A stretch of DNA of 64,000 bases from Micromonospora cabrerizensis (GCF_022230955.1 NZ_JAKKFI010000045.1:62001-126000), one strand, 5' to 3'. Counted from the first letter of the stretch, positions 1 through 8,928 are shown. Translations and numbers: made by a program. The notes: a model not told the origin generated them from the letters alone.

Positions 1-269
1 CCCGCCCGGTCCTCGGGGATGGTGGAGAAGTCCGGCGCGTAGTCGAGGTGGTACTGGATGCCCGCGAGGGTCGACGTGGACGCCAGCTCGAGCCGACCCG
101 CCCGCAGCCCGTCGACCACCAGCAGGAGATCACGCAGGTCGGCCGGGAGACTCGCCGGGACGACGTCGATGGCGGCGCCCTCGCCGAACTCGGCGTACGC
201 CAGGCTGGCCGGCTGGTCGGCCAGGTCGGCCCGCAGCTCCTCGATGAGCTGCCGCAGCTCGGGGTTCAC
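1..269 (-). CDS. Hypothetical protein, N-terminal part (runs off the left edge)
   Basis: Reading leftward from a GTG at 269-267, with a GAGGTGG ribosome site at 273-279, the frame stays open to the window edge (about 89 codons). The visible part begins VNPELRQLIEELRADL and is acidic and soluble, with no signal peptide or membrane segment. It weakly recalls small SMI1/KNR4-like (SUKH) immunity-type proteins, but I cannot assign a family. The opposite strand also has long open frames here, as expected for GC-rich coding DNA; the ribosome site decides the strand. Confidence 0.6.
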   Translation of the reverse strand, partial: MNPELRQLIEELRADLADQPASLAYAEFGEGAAIDVVPASLPADLRDLLLVVDGLRAGRLELASTSTLAGIQYHLDYAPDFSTIPEDRA

Positions 270-448
270 TGCACCACCTCTGTTCGGATGAGGTCCTGTC
301 CGGCAAAGCTCCCGGCTGCCCGGAGACCTGCGAGCCGATGTGCGGATTGGTTCTACCACGCGGCGGCTTCCCGGGGCGTCACCTCGCCGAATCCGCCCAC
401 GTCGGCGCACACCATGCCCGTCCGGGCCGCTGGCGTCGAGCCCTTTCC

Positions 449-919
449 TCAGTTGACGATCGCGTCGACCGGGCCGACGCGCAGGGTGCCGTCGTTGAGG
501 GGGGTGCAGCGGATGCCACCGGTGGTGCGCAGCGCCTTCCACGTCCCCGGGCCGACGGTGACGTCCATCCAGGCGCAGGGCCGGGCCGCCCGGTTGACGC
601 GCAGGCTGACCGGGCCGTCGCCGGAGTCCAGCACCAGCACCCTGCCGATCAGCTCGTCCACGGCGATCCCGGCGGTGAGGATGTTGCGCCGCACCTCCGC
701 CAGGCCGATGCCGACCGGCAGCGACTCCTGGGCGATGACTGTGACGCTGGCGTCGCGGTGCGCCTGTTGGCCGAAGTACCGGTCGCCGACGATGCCGAGG
801 TCGGCCCGGATCCGGACCGCCTCGACCAGCTCACCGGGCGGGGCCGGGGCCGGGCCGTCGGCGGGCCGGCCCAGGAAGCGGTGCACGGGCGAGGCCAGCA
901 ACTCGACGATCTCCGGCAT
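449..919 (-). CDS. MOSC domain-containing protein
   Basis: This 156-residue protein begins MPEIVELLASPVHRFLGRP. The short N-terminal strand (residues 1-20, resembling the MOSC N-terminal domain), the central VIAQESLPVGIGLAEVRRNI and the RPCAWMDV segment with its conserved cysteine are typical of small standalone MOSC proteins. These are related to the molybdenum-cofactor sulfurase C-terminus and are thought to handle sulfur or Moco ligands. The ATG at 919 was chosen because the homologous region starts there; the frame remains open far upstream inside the neighbouring gene's shadow. It is probably a single-gene unit. Physiological substrate unknown. Confidence 0.8.
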   Translation of the reverse strand: MPEIVELLASPVHRFLGRPADGPAPAPPGELVEAVRIRADLGIVGDRYFGQQAHRDASVTVIAQESLPVGIGLAEVRRNILTAGIAVDELIGRVLVLDSGDGPVSLRVNRAARPCAWMDVTVGPGTWKALRTTGGIRCTPLNDGTLRVGPVDAIVN

Positions 920-974
920 GGCAGGAATTGTACGAAGCGGACCGGACTCTCCGGGGCAGGTCCACGGATGACCC

Positions 975-1009
975 GGTGGGACGGCGGCACGTTCGCCGCC
1001 GTCCCCACC
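975..1009 (-). terminator. GC-rich hairpin after the dehydrogenase gene
   Basis: The arms at 975-988 and 995-1009 pair over about 14 bp with one bulged base and a 6-base loop (ACGTTC). The hairpin lies 9 bases beyond the minus-strand stop at 1018. No U-run follows, as is common for actinomycete terminators. Confidence 0.5.
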
Positions 1010-1017
1010 GTCACGGT

Positions 1018-3120
1018 TCAGGCCGGCGTGCCGGTCACCGTCAGGTTCCGTACCCGGCCCACGTTGTCGAACGAGCCGAAACCCACCCGCCCGGAGCCGA
1101 ACGTGGTGTCCTTCGCGGTCATCAGCGGGTCCTTGTGACCGTCGACGTAGACCGCGATCTCGCCGGTCGTCGGCAGGTGCACCACCCGGACGCGGTGCCA
1201 GTCGGCATCGGTGATCGCCGGGTTGGCGCCTCGGGACCGGCCGTTCCACTGGTGGTCGATGCGCTCCCGGTCGGCATTGTCGACCTTGAAGATGCCGTTG
1301 TGCGGGTAGATGGTGTTGTCGGTGGAGAGGTGGGCGTAGTAGAACTCGGTGTCCGAGCGCCAACCGAAGACGATGATCACGTCGCGGTTGCTGACCTCCA
1401 CCGGCGTGTCGAGGCGTACGCGGGCGTCGACCTGCACCGACGACCAGGCCGGGCCGGCGGTCAGCACGGCGTACTCGAAGGGCCGGCGCGGCCCCGGCCG
1501 GCTCTCCCCGGCCTCGGCGAGGATGACCTCGTCGCGGGTGAACTGCCACTTCGCCGGGGTCACCGGCGCCCAGTTGGACGCCCCGGCGGTGCGGCGCAGG
1601 GTGGTGTCGCCGACGTCGCCGTCGGCGAACTCCCTCGTGCCGGTGACCTTCCAGATCTTTCCGTTGGCCTTCGCGACGAGGTAGAGCTCACCGGCGGCGT
1701 CGGTGCCGAAGCGCAGGTCCACCCGGTTGGGGTCGCCGGGCGCGCCGGGCCCGGAGAGGTCCCGCATCCGGACCGGGCCGCCCGCCGCGTCGAAGAGCGC
1801 GAGTTGGTGGATCGGGGCCAGGCCCTGGCCGCGGCGCATCTCGTTGGCCTCCGTGTAGAGCACCCGGCCGTCGACCAGGTCGCCGAAGACGTACTTGCCG
1901 CGCAGCGCCGGCAGCGTGCGCCCCCGGTAGACGAACCCGCCGGCCACCGCGACACCGACGTCGTCGGTGCAGTTCCAGCCCGGGGCGGGGTCGTGGTCGT
2001 ACGCGGCGACGGGGTACGTGTAGCCGTACCGGTCGTCGTCGGCGGGCAGCGGGAGCAGCCGGTCGCAGGGGCTCGTGGCGGCCTTGTCGAAGACGAAGGA
2101 GCCCTCGCGCTCGCTCCAACCGAAGTTGTCGCCGGCGCGGACCTCGTAGATCGCCTCGACGGCGTGCTCACCGATGTGCCCGAGGTACATCCGGCCGGTG
2201 GCCCGGTCCCAGCTGAACCGGTGCGGGTCACGGAAACCGAGGGCGTAGATCTCGCCGAGCGCGCCGGCCTGCCCGACGAACGGGTTCCCGGGCGGGATGC
2301 CGTAACGCCCGTTGGCAGAGTTGGTGCCCCGAGGGTCGATCCGCAGCAGCTTGCCGTGCGGCAGGGCCAGGTTCTGCGGGTCGGTGTTGCGGGCGCCCTG
2401 GCCGCCGTCGCCCACCGCGAGGTACAGCAGGCCGTAGTCGCGGTCGTGACGCTTGGCCGTGGGGTTGAAGTTGATTTCCTGGATGCCGTGCACCTGGCCG
2501 CCGAAGCCGATGCGCAGCACCTCCCGGTGCGTACCGGCGAAGGTGGCGGCGCTCGGATCGGTCGCCGTCCACTCGGTGATGACACCGTGGAAGAGCGAGT
2601 TGGGCTGAGCGTAATCCGGTGTGGTGGTCGTCGTGGACGCCAGCTCGGTGTGGATGGTGTAGAACCGGCCGTTGACGCCGAACTCCGGGTGGAAGGCGAC
2701 GTAGCCGAAGCCCTGGCCCAGCCCGCGACCGGAGAAGAACCGCGGCGCGAACGTCGCCGCCACGTCCAGGTAGACGTGCGGCACGCCGCCCTCGACCAGG
2801 TAGAGGCTGCCGTTCAGGTCGGGCACCGCCCGCCGGCCGGAGCCGTCGGGCAGCTCCATCACGGTGTTGATCCGGGCGGTCCGCATGAGGCGGGGATCGG
2901 TCGGGGCGGGCGTGGGGTACGACTGCGGGAAGCTGGCGTACTCGCTGAGGACCAGCCCGATCCGGGACTGGACCGGCATCTCGGGGATCGGGTCGTCGAC
3001 GGCGTCGGCGGCCCGGGCGGGCGACGCGAGCAGAGTGGACAGGACCAGCACGAGGGCGGTGAGGCCGGCCGTCAGCGCGGGTCGGCGGGCACCTCGGGCG
3101 CGGCGGTGGAGGACGAGCAC
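1018..3120 (-). CDS. Secreted PQQ-type sorbosone/glucose dehydrogenase-like protein with C-terminal lectin-like domain
   Basis: A 700-residue exported protein. Residues 1-37 form a Sec signal peptide ending ASPARA-A. Residues about 50-500 are a glucose/sorbosone dehydrogenase beta-propeller (GFGYVAFHPEFGVNGRFY, LAVGDGGQGARNTDPQN, ALGFRDPHRFSWD, GYTYPVAAYDHD). Residues about 520-700 form a jelly-roll domain of the DUF1080/LamG type (YVDGHKDPLM, FGSGRVGFGSFDNVG). It likely oxidises or binds an extracellular sugar with PQQ; substrate unknown. The GTG at 3120 is preceded by GAAGGAGA. It lies 37 bases behind the LamG gene, so the two form an operon read away from the lacI-type gene. The tandem operator at 4144-4171 probably controls both. 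Confidence 0.85.
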   Translation of the reverse strand: MLVLHRRARGARRPALTAGLTALVLVLSTLLASPARAADAVDDPIPEMPVQSRIGLVLSEYASFPQSYPTPAPTDPRLMRTARINTVMELPDGSGRRAVPDLNGSLYLVEGGVPHVYLDVAATFAPRFFSGRGLGQGFGYVAFHPEFGVNGRFYTIHTELASTTTTTPDYAQPNSLFHGVITEWTATDPSAATFAGTHREVLRIGFGGQVHGIQEINFNPTAKRHDRDYGLLYLAVGDGGQGARNTDPQNLALPHGKLLRIDPRGTNSANGRYGIPPGNPFVGQAGALGEIYALGFRDPHRFSWDRATGRMYLGHIGEHAVEAIYEVRAGDNFGWSEREGSFVFDKAATSPCDRLLPLPADDDRYGYTYPVAAYDHDPAPGWNCTDDVGVAVAGGFVYRGRTLPALRGKYVFGDLVDGRVLYTEANEMRRGQGLAPIHQLALFDAAGGPVRMRDLSGPGAPGDPNRVDLRFGTDAAGELYLVAKANGKIWKVTGTREFADGDVGDTTLRRTAGASNWAPVTPAKWQFTRDEVILAEAGESRPGPRRPFEYAVLTAGPAWSSVQVDARVRLDTPVEVSNRDVIIVFGWRSDTEFYYAHLSTDNTIYPHNGIFKVDNADRERIDHQWNGRSRGANPAITDADWHRVRVVHLPTTGEIAVYVDGHKDPLMTAKDTTFGSGRVGFGSFDNVGRVRNLTVTGTPA

Positions 3121-3157
3121 GCGTGTCTCCTTCTCGGTGGGACGGTGCCGAGGGTGG

Positions 3158-4105
3158 TCAGCGGGCCAGGTGGCGGTACTGCCTCCGCACGTCGCTCGCG
3201 GAGACCACGCTGTCGAGGAACATCAGGCCGTCCATGCGGCAGTCGCACGGGTTGCGCTCCAGGGTGTCCTGGGGGAAGCTCCCGCCGATCTTGACGCCGC
3301 GCGGGTCGGAGGCGGTGGTGAGGTGTGGGCCCGGCCCGGACACCAACCAGGGGTCGTCGGTGCGGGTGTAGAAGCCGTCCACCGGCTCGCCGTTGCGGTA
3401 GAGGGCGAGGCCGCCGGTGTCGAAGTCGAAGGTGGCGGCGAGGTGCACCCACTCCCCCACCGGCAACAGCTCGCGCCAGTCGGGGTTGGCGGCGAAGGTC
3501 TGCGAGTTGCCGCCGTCGAGTCGCCGCCCGAGCGCGACCAGGCGCAGCTCCCCGTCGACGTCGATCAGCTCCAGCAGGGCCCGGACGCCGTGGCCGTCGG
3601 AGTCGCCGGTCAGCACCCCGGCCAGCCCGATCGCGTTGTACCGGTCCGTCGGGTCAGCGGTGGTGGAGTTGGGCAGCGGGCTGTCCATGTTCAGCTTGAA
3701 CCAGCCCATCACGGTGGTGCCCGCGGTGGCACCGAAGGCGCGCAGCGTCCGCACCCCGCTGGCCGACCAGGTGCCCGCCTTCCAGTCGTCGTTGCCGGCC
3801 ACCGCCGGGTCGACCTGCCGGGTCTGCACCGCGTTGCGGCTGCCCCGGTAGGCGCGGTCCGGCACCCGCATGGCGGCACCGCCGTTGATCAACTCGATCT
3901 CGGTGCCGGAGCGCCCCTGGTCGCGTTCCAGCGCGGGGTCGCCGGGCACCGGGTGGTCGAAGTCGTACGCGGCGACCAGGTGTGCGCGCAGGGCCGGGTG
4001 GACGTCGTGCGAGATGCTCCGATCCGCCTGCGCCGGTGGCGTCCCCACGCTGGTCAGTGCGCCGATCGCCAGGAGGGAGATGGCCGCTCGGCGGGCCCTG
4101 GACAT
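3158..4105 (-). CDS. Secreted LamG-like (concanavalin jelly-roll) domain protein
   Basis: A 315-residue exported protein. The ATG at 4105 is preceded by GAGGTGA; an in-frame ATG 8 codons upstream lacks a ribosome site. Residues 1-31 are a signal peptide (MSRARRAAISLLAIGALTS, cleavage near AQA-D). The rest is one LamG/laminin-G-like fold with MGWFKLNMDSPL, GEWVHLAATFDFDTGGLALY and a closing strand MDGLMFLDSVVSASDVRRQY. Such domains bind carbohydrate at the cell surface. It is the first gene of a two-gene unit with the dehydrogenase and faces the lacI-type regulator across a 133-base gap containing the operator. Confidence 0.8.
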   Translation of the reverse strand: MSRARRAAISLLAIGALTSVGTPPAQADRSISHDVHPALRAHLVAAYDFDHPVPGDPALERDQGRSGTEIELINGGAAMRVPDRAYRGSRNAVQTRQVDPAVAGNDDWKAGTWSASGVRTLRAFGATAGTTVMGWFKLNMDSPLPNSTTADPTDRYNAIGLAGVLTGDSDGHGVRALLELIDVDGELRLVALGRRLDGGNSQTFAANPDWRELLPVGEWVHLAATFDFDTGGLALYRNGEPVDGFYTRTDDPWLVSGPGPHLTTASDPRGVKIGGSFPQDTLERNPCDCRMDGLMFLDSVVSASDVRRQYRHLAR

Positions 4106-4143
4106 GGCTGTCACCTCGTTTCGCGGCATTCCTGATGCCGGTC

Positions 4144-4171
4144 ACGTAAGCGCTTACGTAAGCGCTTACGT
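4144..4171. promoter_or_regulatory. Tandem LacI-family operator
   Basis: Two perfect copies of the palindrome GTAAGCGCTTAC lie end to end at 4146-4157 and 4158-4169. Extended, they are overlapping 16-bp palindromes ACGTAAGCGCTTACGT at 4144-4159 and 4156-4171, one period being 12 bp. The central CGCT/GCGC pattern is typical of LacI/GalR operators. The site lies between the divergent LamG/dehydrogenase operon and the LacI regulator, so it can control both. Confidence 0.85.
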
Positions 4172-4238
4172 ACCCTAGGCTTCGATGAATGCCACTCGCA
4201 ATAGATCGGGTGACATAGATGTTTCCGGAGGGTTGCGG

Positions 4239-5273
4239 ATGCCCAGGGCCAACCAGCGGCCGCGCCTCGTGGACGTCGCCGAGCACGCCGCCGTCTCGCT
4301 GGCGACCGCGTCCCGAGCCCTCGCCGGTCGCGAGGGAGTCAGCGCCGAGGTGGCCGACCGGATCCGGCAGATCGCGGCCGAGCTGGGATACGTCGCCAAC
4401 CCGTACGCCCGTACCCTCGCCGGTGGAGCCAGTTCCACAGTCGGGTTGATCGTCCACCAGGTCGACGACCCGTACTTCGCCGAGATCGCCGCCGGCGTCA
4501 TCCAGCTCGCCGCCGAACAGGGTCTGCTGGTGCAGATCTGCCAGTCCGGCCGCGACCCCGGCTACGAGCTGCAACAGCTGCGGCACCTGATCGCCCAGCG
4601 GGTCGGCATCGTCCTGATCGGCGGTTCCGGCTACGACGACCCTCGCATGGAGGCCGCCGCCCGCGCCGAGCTGGCCGCGTTCCAGAACCACGGCGGACGG
4701 GCCGCCGCCATCGGACGGCACGCGCTCGGCATCGACGCCGTCCTGCCGGACAACGAGGCCGGCGGTCACGCCCTCGCCCAGCACCTGATGGATCTCGGCC
4801 ACCGGCGGATCGCTGTCGCCGCGGGCAGCGCCGGGCTCACCACGGTCGCCGATCGGCTGGCCGGCGTGTCGTCGGCCCTGCGGCAACGCGGGCGGTCCTC
4901 GGCCGACCTCGCCGTCGTGCACAGCGACTTCACCCGCGGTGGCGGGCGCGCCGCCGCCGAGCAGATCCTCAACGAGCACCCGGACACGACGGCGATCATC
5001 GCGCTCAACGACGCGATGGCCATGGGTGTGCTGTCGACGCTGCGCACCCGCCGGGTGCCGGTGCCCGCGCGGATGTCCGTCGTCGGCTTCGACGACGTCT
5101 CCGTGGCGGCCGACCTAGCCCCCAGCCTCACCACCATCCGTCTGCCGATGACCGAGATGGGCCGCACGGCGCTCACCCTCGCCCTCAAGCCCCGCTCGAC
5201 CCGCATTCGCCGCCGTCCCACGGGGCACCTGCTGGTCGTCCGCGACTCGACCGGGCCCGCGCCGGCGACCTGA
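4239..5273 (+). CDS. LacI/GalR family transcriptional regulator
   Basis: A 344-residue regulator. The N-terminal helix-turn-helix (residues 8-55: RLVDVAEHAAVSLATASRAL followed by the hinge helix segment GYVANPYARTLAGG) matches the LacI DNA-binding domain. Residues 60-340 form a periplasmic-binding-like effector domain (TVGLIVHQVDDPYFAEIAAG, IIALNDAMAMGVL, VVGFDDVSVAADLAPSLTTI). The ATG at 4239 follows GGAGG at 4227-4231; the frame is open 18 codons further up but without a ribosome site. It is probably a repressor of the adjacent secreted sugar-processing operon through the tandem operator at 4144-4171, and of itself. Effector sugar unknown. Confidence 0.92.
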   Translation: MPRANQRPRLVDVAEHAAVSLATASRALAGREGVSAEVADRIRQIAAELGYVANPYARTLAGGASSTVGLIVHQVDDPYFAEIAAGVIQLAAEQGLLVQICQSGRDPGYELQQLRHLIAQRVGIVLIGGSGYDDPRMEAAARAELAAFQNHGGRAAAIGRHALGIDAVLPDNEAGGHALAQHLMDLGHRRIAVAAGSAGLTTVADRLAGVSSALRQRGRSSADLAVVHSDFTRGGGRAAAEQILNEHPDTTAIIALNDAMAMGVLSTLRTRRVPVPARMSVVGFDDVSVAADLAPSLTTIRLPMTEMGRTALTLALKPRSTRIRRRPTGHLLVVRDSTGPAPAT

Positions 5274-5313
5274 CGGTCGACGACGCTGCCCGCGGGTCAC
5301 ACGGCCCATCGGC

Positions 5314-6009
5314 TCAGACCGCGAGGGCCGCCCGGACGTCCCTTTCCGCCGTGACGCCACCGTCCCCCTGCGAGGTCACCCGGCCGGATTCCAGCACCTG
5401 GTAGCGGCTCGCCACCCGCAGCGCGAAGCCCAGATGCTGCTCCACGAGCAGCACGCTGAACCCGGACTGCCGGGTCAGCTCGACGATCCGTTCCTGGATC
5501 TCCGCGACCACCGACGGCTGGATGCCCTCGGTCGGCTCGTCGAGCATCAGCAGTCTCGGCCGGGTGATCAGCGCACGGGCGATGGCCAGTTGCTGGCGCT
5601 GACCGCCGGAGAGCAGCCCGGCCCGGCGTCGCAGCAGCGTGCGCAGCGCCGGAAAGAGATCCAGCACCTCCGCGGTGGCCACCGCGCCGTCGCTCCGACC
5701 GTCGGCGACCAGGCGCAGGTTCTCCGCGGCGGTCAGGTGCGGGAAGCACTGCTGCCCCTGCGGGACGTACGCCATCCCCCGCGCCACCCGCTCGTGCGGC
5801 CCGAGACGGGTGACGTCCTCGCCGTCCAGCTCGACGGTGCCGGCGCTCGGGCGCAGCAGGCCGGCCGCGACCCGCAGCAGGGTGCTCTTGCCGGCACCGT
5901 TGTGCCCGAGGACCGCGGCGACCCCGTCGGGCGGGACGGCGAGGTCGACCCCGTGCAGCACCCGAGAGCGCCCGTACCCGGCGTGCACCCCGCGCAGCGT
6001 CAGCATCAT
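5314..6009 (-). CDS. urtE: Urea ABC transporter ATP-binding protein UrtE
   Basis: The 231-residue ATPase has Walker A GHNGAGKST, the signature LLSGGQRQQLAIARAL and Walker B LLMLDEPTEGIQP; the GIQPSVV stretch is characteristic of UrtE and LivF-type subunits. The start overlaps the urtD stop by 4 bases (ATGA); a second in-frame ATG one codon on is possible. It is the last gene of urtABCDE and meets the lacI-type gene tail to tail. With UrtD it powers high-affinity urea uptake through UrtBC. Confidence 0.95.
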   Translation of the reverse strand: MMLTLRGVHAGYGRSRVLHGVDLAVPPDGVAAVLGHNGAGKSTLLRVAAGLLRPSAGTVELDGEDVTRLGPHERVARGMAYVPQGQQCFPHLTAAENLRLVADGRSDGAVATAEVLDLFPALRTLLRRRAGLLSGGQRQQLAIARALITRPRLLMLDEPTEGIQPSVVAEIQERIVELTRQSGFSVLLVEQHLGFALRVASRYQVLESGRVTSQGDGGVTAERDVRAALAV

Positions 6010-6782
6010 GCCTCCAGACCGGTGGGGGCCGACCCGGCGTCGACCGGGTGGCCCAGGTAGACCTCCTGCACGCGCGGGTCCGCCTGGACCTGCGCCACGG
6101 TGCCCTCGCTGAGCACCCGGCCGGCGTGCAGCACGGTGACGCTGCGCGCGAACCGGCGCAGGAAGTCCATGTCGTGCTCGATCACGACGACCGTGCGGTC
6201 CCGGCTCACCGTCTCCAGCAGGGCCCCGGTGGCGTCGCGTTCCTCGTGGCTCATGCCGGCGACCGGCTCGTCGAGCAGCAGCAGCCGCGCGTCCTGCACC
6301 AGCAGCATCCCGATCTCCAGCCACTGCTTCTGCCCGTGCGCGAGCGTCCCGGCGAGGTGCTCGGCCCGTTCGGCCAGACCGATGGTCTCCAGTGCCGCGG
6401 CCACCTCGTCGGGGACGCCCCGACGGCGGCGGGCCAGGGTCGCCCAGCCACGTCGGGCACCGGCCGCGATGTCGAGGTTCTGCAGCACCGACAGCTCCTC
6501 GAAGACCGAGGACGTCTGGAACGTCCGCCCGATGCCCAGTCGGCTGATCCGGTGCACCGGGCGGCCCAGCAGCTCGTCGGCACCGAAGCGGACCGAGCCG
6601 GTGGCCCGGACCAGGCCGGTGATCGCGTCGACCAGGGTGGTCTTGCCGGCGCCGTTGGGCCCGATCAGGAACCGGATGTCGCCGGCGGGCACCTCCAGCG
6701 AGACGCCGTCGACGGCGGTGAACCCGTCGAAGCTGACCCGCACGTCACGGACGGACAACCCGTCCAGTCGGTCGCCGCTCAT
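6006..6782 (-). CDS. urtD: Urea ABC transporter ATP-binding protein UrtD
   Basis: The 258-residue ATPase begins MSGDRLDGLSVRDVRVSFDG. Walker A is GPNGAGKTT, the signature is in the variant form LAHGQKQWLEIGM that is usual for UrtD, and Walker B is LLLLDEPVAGMS. The start overlaps the urtC stop (ATGA), which fixes it against a much longer upstream open frame. It is a cytoplasmic ATPase subunit that pairs with UrtE. Confidence 0.95.
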   Translation of the reverse strand: MSGDRLDGLSVRDVRVSFDGFTAVDGVSLEVPAGDIRFLIGPNGAGKTTLVDAITGLVRATGSVRFGADELLGRPVHRISRLGIGRTFQTSSVFEELSVLQNLDIAAGARRGWATLARRRRGVPDEVAAALETIGLAERAEHLAGTLAHGQKQWLEIGMLLVQDARLLLLDEPVAGMSHEERDATGALLETVSRDRTVVVIEHDMDFLRRFARSVTVLHAGRVLSEGTVAQVQADPRVQEVYLGHPVDAGSAPTGLEA

Positions 6783-7969
6783 GCCGCCGGCACCTCCGTC
6801 CGCCGCGCGGCACGTCTCCGGGCCAGCGGTGACCACCCGCGCCGGGCCGGTGCCGCGCTGCCGTCGCGGCGGCGGGCCAGCGCCCACAGCGATGCCAGGC
6901 CGCCGGGAAGGAACGCCACCACGACCACGAAGAGCAACCCCTGAAGGTACGTCCAGGTGCCCGGGAACCGCTCCGAGAGGGCGGTACGGGCCCAGGCCAC
7001 CGCCACCGCGCCGAGCACCGGACCGAGCAGGGTCGCCCGACCGCCCACCGCGACCCCGATGACGAACTCGATCGACGGGACGATGCCGATCAGCGCGGGC
7101 GAGATGATGCCCACCGCGGGCACGAACAGCGCCCCGGCCAGGCCGGCCATCCCGGCCGCGACCACGTACGCGACCAGCTTGACCGAGGCCGGGTCGTAGC
7201 CGAGGAAGCGGACCCGTTCCTCGCCGTCGCGGACCGCCACCAGCAGCTCGCCGTAACGGCTGTGGATCAGCTGACGGGCCAGCGCGAGCAACGCCAGCAG
7301 GGTCCCGGCGATGATGAAGTAGACCATCCGCTGGTTGACCGGGTCGTCCAGGTCGTACCCGAAGAAGCCCTTGATGTCGGTGAGCCCGTTGGTGCCGCCC
7401 GTGGTGCCCTGCTGCCCGATCAGCAGGATCACCATCGCCGCGGCGAGGGCCTGGCTGAGGATCGCGAAGTACGCGCCCCGCACGCGGCGGCGGAACACCA
7501 GCGAGCCGAGCCCGAAGGCGACCGCCATCGGCAGCAGCACCGTCGCGGGCAGCGCGAACCACGGGCTGGCGAACGGCCTCCACCACAGCGGCAGCTCGTC
7601 GAGCTGCCCGTACAGCTGCATGAAGTCCGGCATCCCGGCCGGGCCCGCGTCGGCGAGCTTGAGGTGCATGGCCATGGCGTAGCCGCCGAGGCCGAAGAAG
7701 ACGCCCTGGCCGAGGGTGAGCATGCCGCCCCGCCCCCAGGCGATCCCGATGCCGACGGCGACCATGGCGACGCAGAGGTACTTGGCGAGCAGGGAGAGCC
7801 GGAAGTCCGACAGCACCAGGGGCGCGACGGCGAACAGCAACGCCGCACCGAACGCGAAGCCGGCCGCCGTCCGCAGTCGCGGTCGGCCCCCGGGCCGGCT
7901 CGGCGGTACGGCGCTGACGGGTGCCGGGTCGACGGCGGTGCTGGGCGGCGCGGGGGTGACGGCGGTCAT
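6779..7969 (-). CDS. urtC: Urea ABC transporter permease UrtC
   Basis: A 396-residue LivM-type permease with about ten hydrophobic segments and the conserved stretches WGRGGMLTLGQGVFFGLGGY and GTTGGTNGLTD. A long Ala/Pro-rich N-terminus (about 35 residues) precedes the first membrane helix. The ATG at 7969 overlaps the urtB stop by 4 bases and is preceded by AGGAG within urtB; a start 15 codons upstream is less likely. It forms the membrane channel with UrtB. Confidence 0.95.
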   Translation of the reverse strand: MTAVTPAPPSTAVDPAPVSAVPPSRPGGRPRLRTAAGFAFGAALLFAVAPLVLSDFRLSLLAKYLCVAMVAVGIGIAWGRGGMLTLGQGVFFGLGGYAMAMHLKLADAGPAGMPDFMQLYGQLDELPLWWRPFASPWFALPATVLLPMAVAFGLGSLVFRRRVRGAYFAILSQALAAAMVILLIGQQGTTGGTNGLTDIKGFFGYDLDDPVNQRMVYFIIAGTLLALLALARQLIHSRYGELLVAVRDGEERVRFLGYDPASVKLVAYVVAAGMAGLAGALFVPAVGIISPALIGIVPSIEFVIGVAVGGRATLLGPVLGAVAVAWARTALSERFPGTWTYLQGLLFVVVVAFLPGGLASLWALARRRDGSAAPARRGWSPLARRRAARRTEVPAA

Positions 7970-8853
7970 GCGAGGCTCCTGGTCCGCAGGGTGAACATGC
8001 CCTGTGGCCGCCACTGGAGGAACGCGACGATCGCCACGAACACGATCACCTTGGCGACGCTGAGGGTGGTGAGGTACTCCCCGGTGGCCTGGAGCACGCC
8101 GAGGGCGAAGGCGACGATCACGCTGCCCTTGAGCTGGCCGATCCCGCCGACCACGACGACCAGGAAGGCGTCGATGATCAGGTTGGTGCCCATGGTCGGG
8201 CCGATCGGGCCGAGCAGGGTGAGCGCCACCCCGGCGAGCCCGGCCAGGCCGGAGCCGACGAAGAAGGTCGTCCGGTCGACCCGGGAGGTGGCGATGCCGG
8301 ACACCGCGGCGAGGTCGCGGTTCTGCACCACCGCGCGGATGCGACGTCCGAGCGGGGTGAGCCGCAGCGCGAGGGTGAGCGCCGCGACGGCGGCCAGGGC
8401 CAGGCCCAGGATGAACAGCCGGTTGTTGGCGATGGTCAGCCCGCCGGGCAGCGCCACGTTGCCGGTCAGCAGCTCCGGCGCGCGGGTCTGCACGTTCGGG
8501 CTGCCGAAGACGTCGCGGGCCAGTTGTTGCAGCATCAGCGACACACCCCAGGTGACCAGCAGGGTGTCCAGTGGCCGGGCGTACAGCCGGCGGATGAGCA
8601 GCACCTCCAGCAGCGCGCCCATCGTGCCGGCGACCACGAACGCCACCGGCAGTGCGACGACCAGCGACAAGCCGGCCCCGGTGATGCTCTGTTGCAGGAC
8701 GTACGTGGTGTACGCCCCGGCCATGATGAACTCACCGTGCGCCATGTTGATCACGTTCATCTGACCGAAGGTCAGCGCGAGGCCGAGCGCGATGAGCAGC
8801 AGCACCGCGCCGATGCTGATGCCGGTGAAGAGTTGACCGAAGAGGACTGTCAC
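7966..8853 (-). CDS. urtB: Urea ABC transporter permease UrtB
   Basis: A 295-residue LivH-type permease. It starts GTG (MTVLFGQLFTGISIGAVLLL) with CGGAG upstream and carries the typical FGQMNVINMAHGEFIMAGAY and VVVVGGIGQLKGSVI segments and about eight membrane helices. A 75-base gap containing a strong hairpin separates it from urtA; the genes after it overlap one another. Confidence 0.95.
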   Translation of the reverse strand: MTVLFGQLFTGISIGAVLLLIALGLALTFGQMNVINMAHGEFIMAGAYTTYVLQQSITGAGLSLVVALPVAFVVAGTMGALLEVLLIRRLYARPLDTLLVTWGVSLMLQQLARDVFGSPNVQTRAPELLTGNVALPGGLTIANNRLFILGLALAAVAALTLALRLTPLGRRIRAVVQNRDLAAVSGIATSRVDRTTFFVGSGLAGLAGVALTLLGPIGPTMGTNLIIDAFLVVVVGGIGQLKGSVIVAFALGVLQATGEYLTTLSVAKVIVFVAIVAFLQWRPQGMFTLRTRSLA

Positions 8854-8881
8854 GGTGGGTACTCCGTACTGCTGGTCGGGT

Positions 8882-8921
8882 GGCCCGGGCGGGGCGCGTC
8901 GCCGCGCAGCCCGCCCGGGCC
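8882..8921 (-). terminator. Intra-operon hairpin between urtA and urtB
   Basis: Perfect 12-bp arms GGCCCGGGCGGG (8882-8893) and CCCGCCCGGGCC (8910-8921) enclose a 16-base loop that can itself pair. The hairpin lies just after the urtA stop and before the urtB start. Such elements typically stabilise or partly terminate the binding-protein transcript so that UrtA is made in excess over the permease. Confidence 0.6.
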
Positions 8922-8928
8922 GGCGTCG

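Noticed and set aside
928..3294. Long plus-strand open frame opposite the sorbosone-dehydrogenase-like gene
   Set aside because: Low-complexity Val/Gly/Arg composition and no family; the minus strand encodes a clear secreted beta-propeller.
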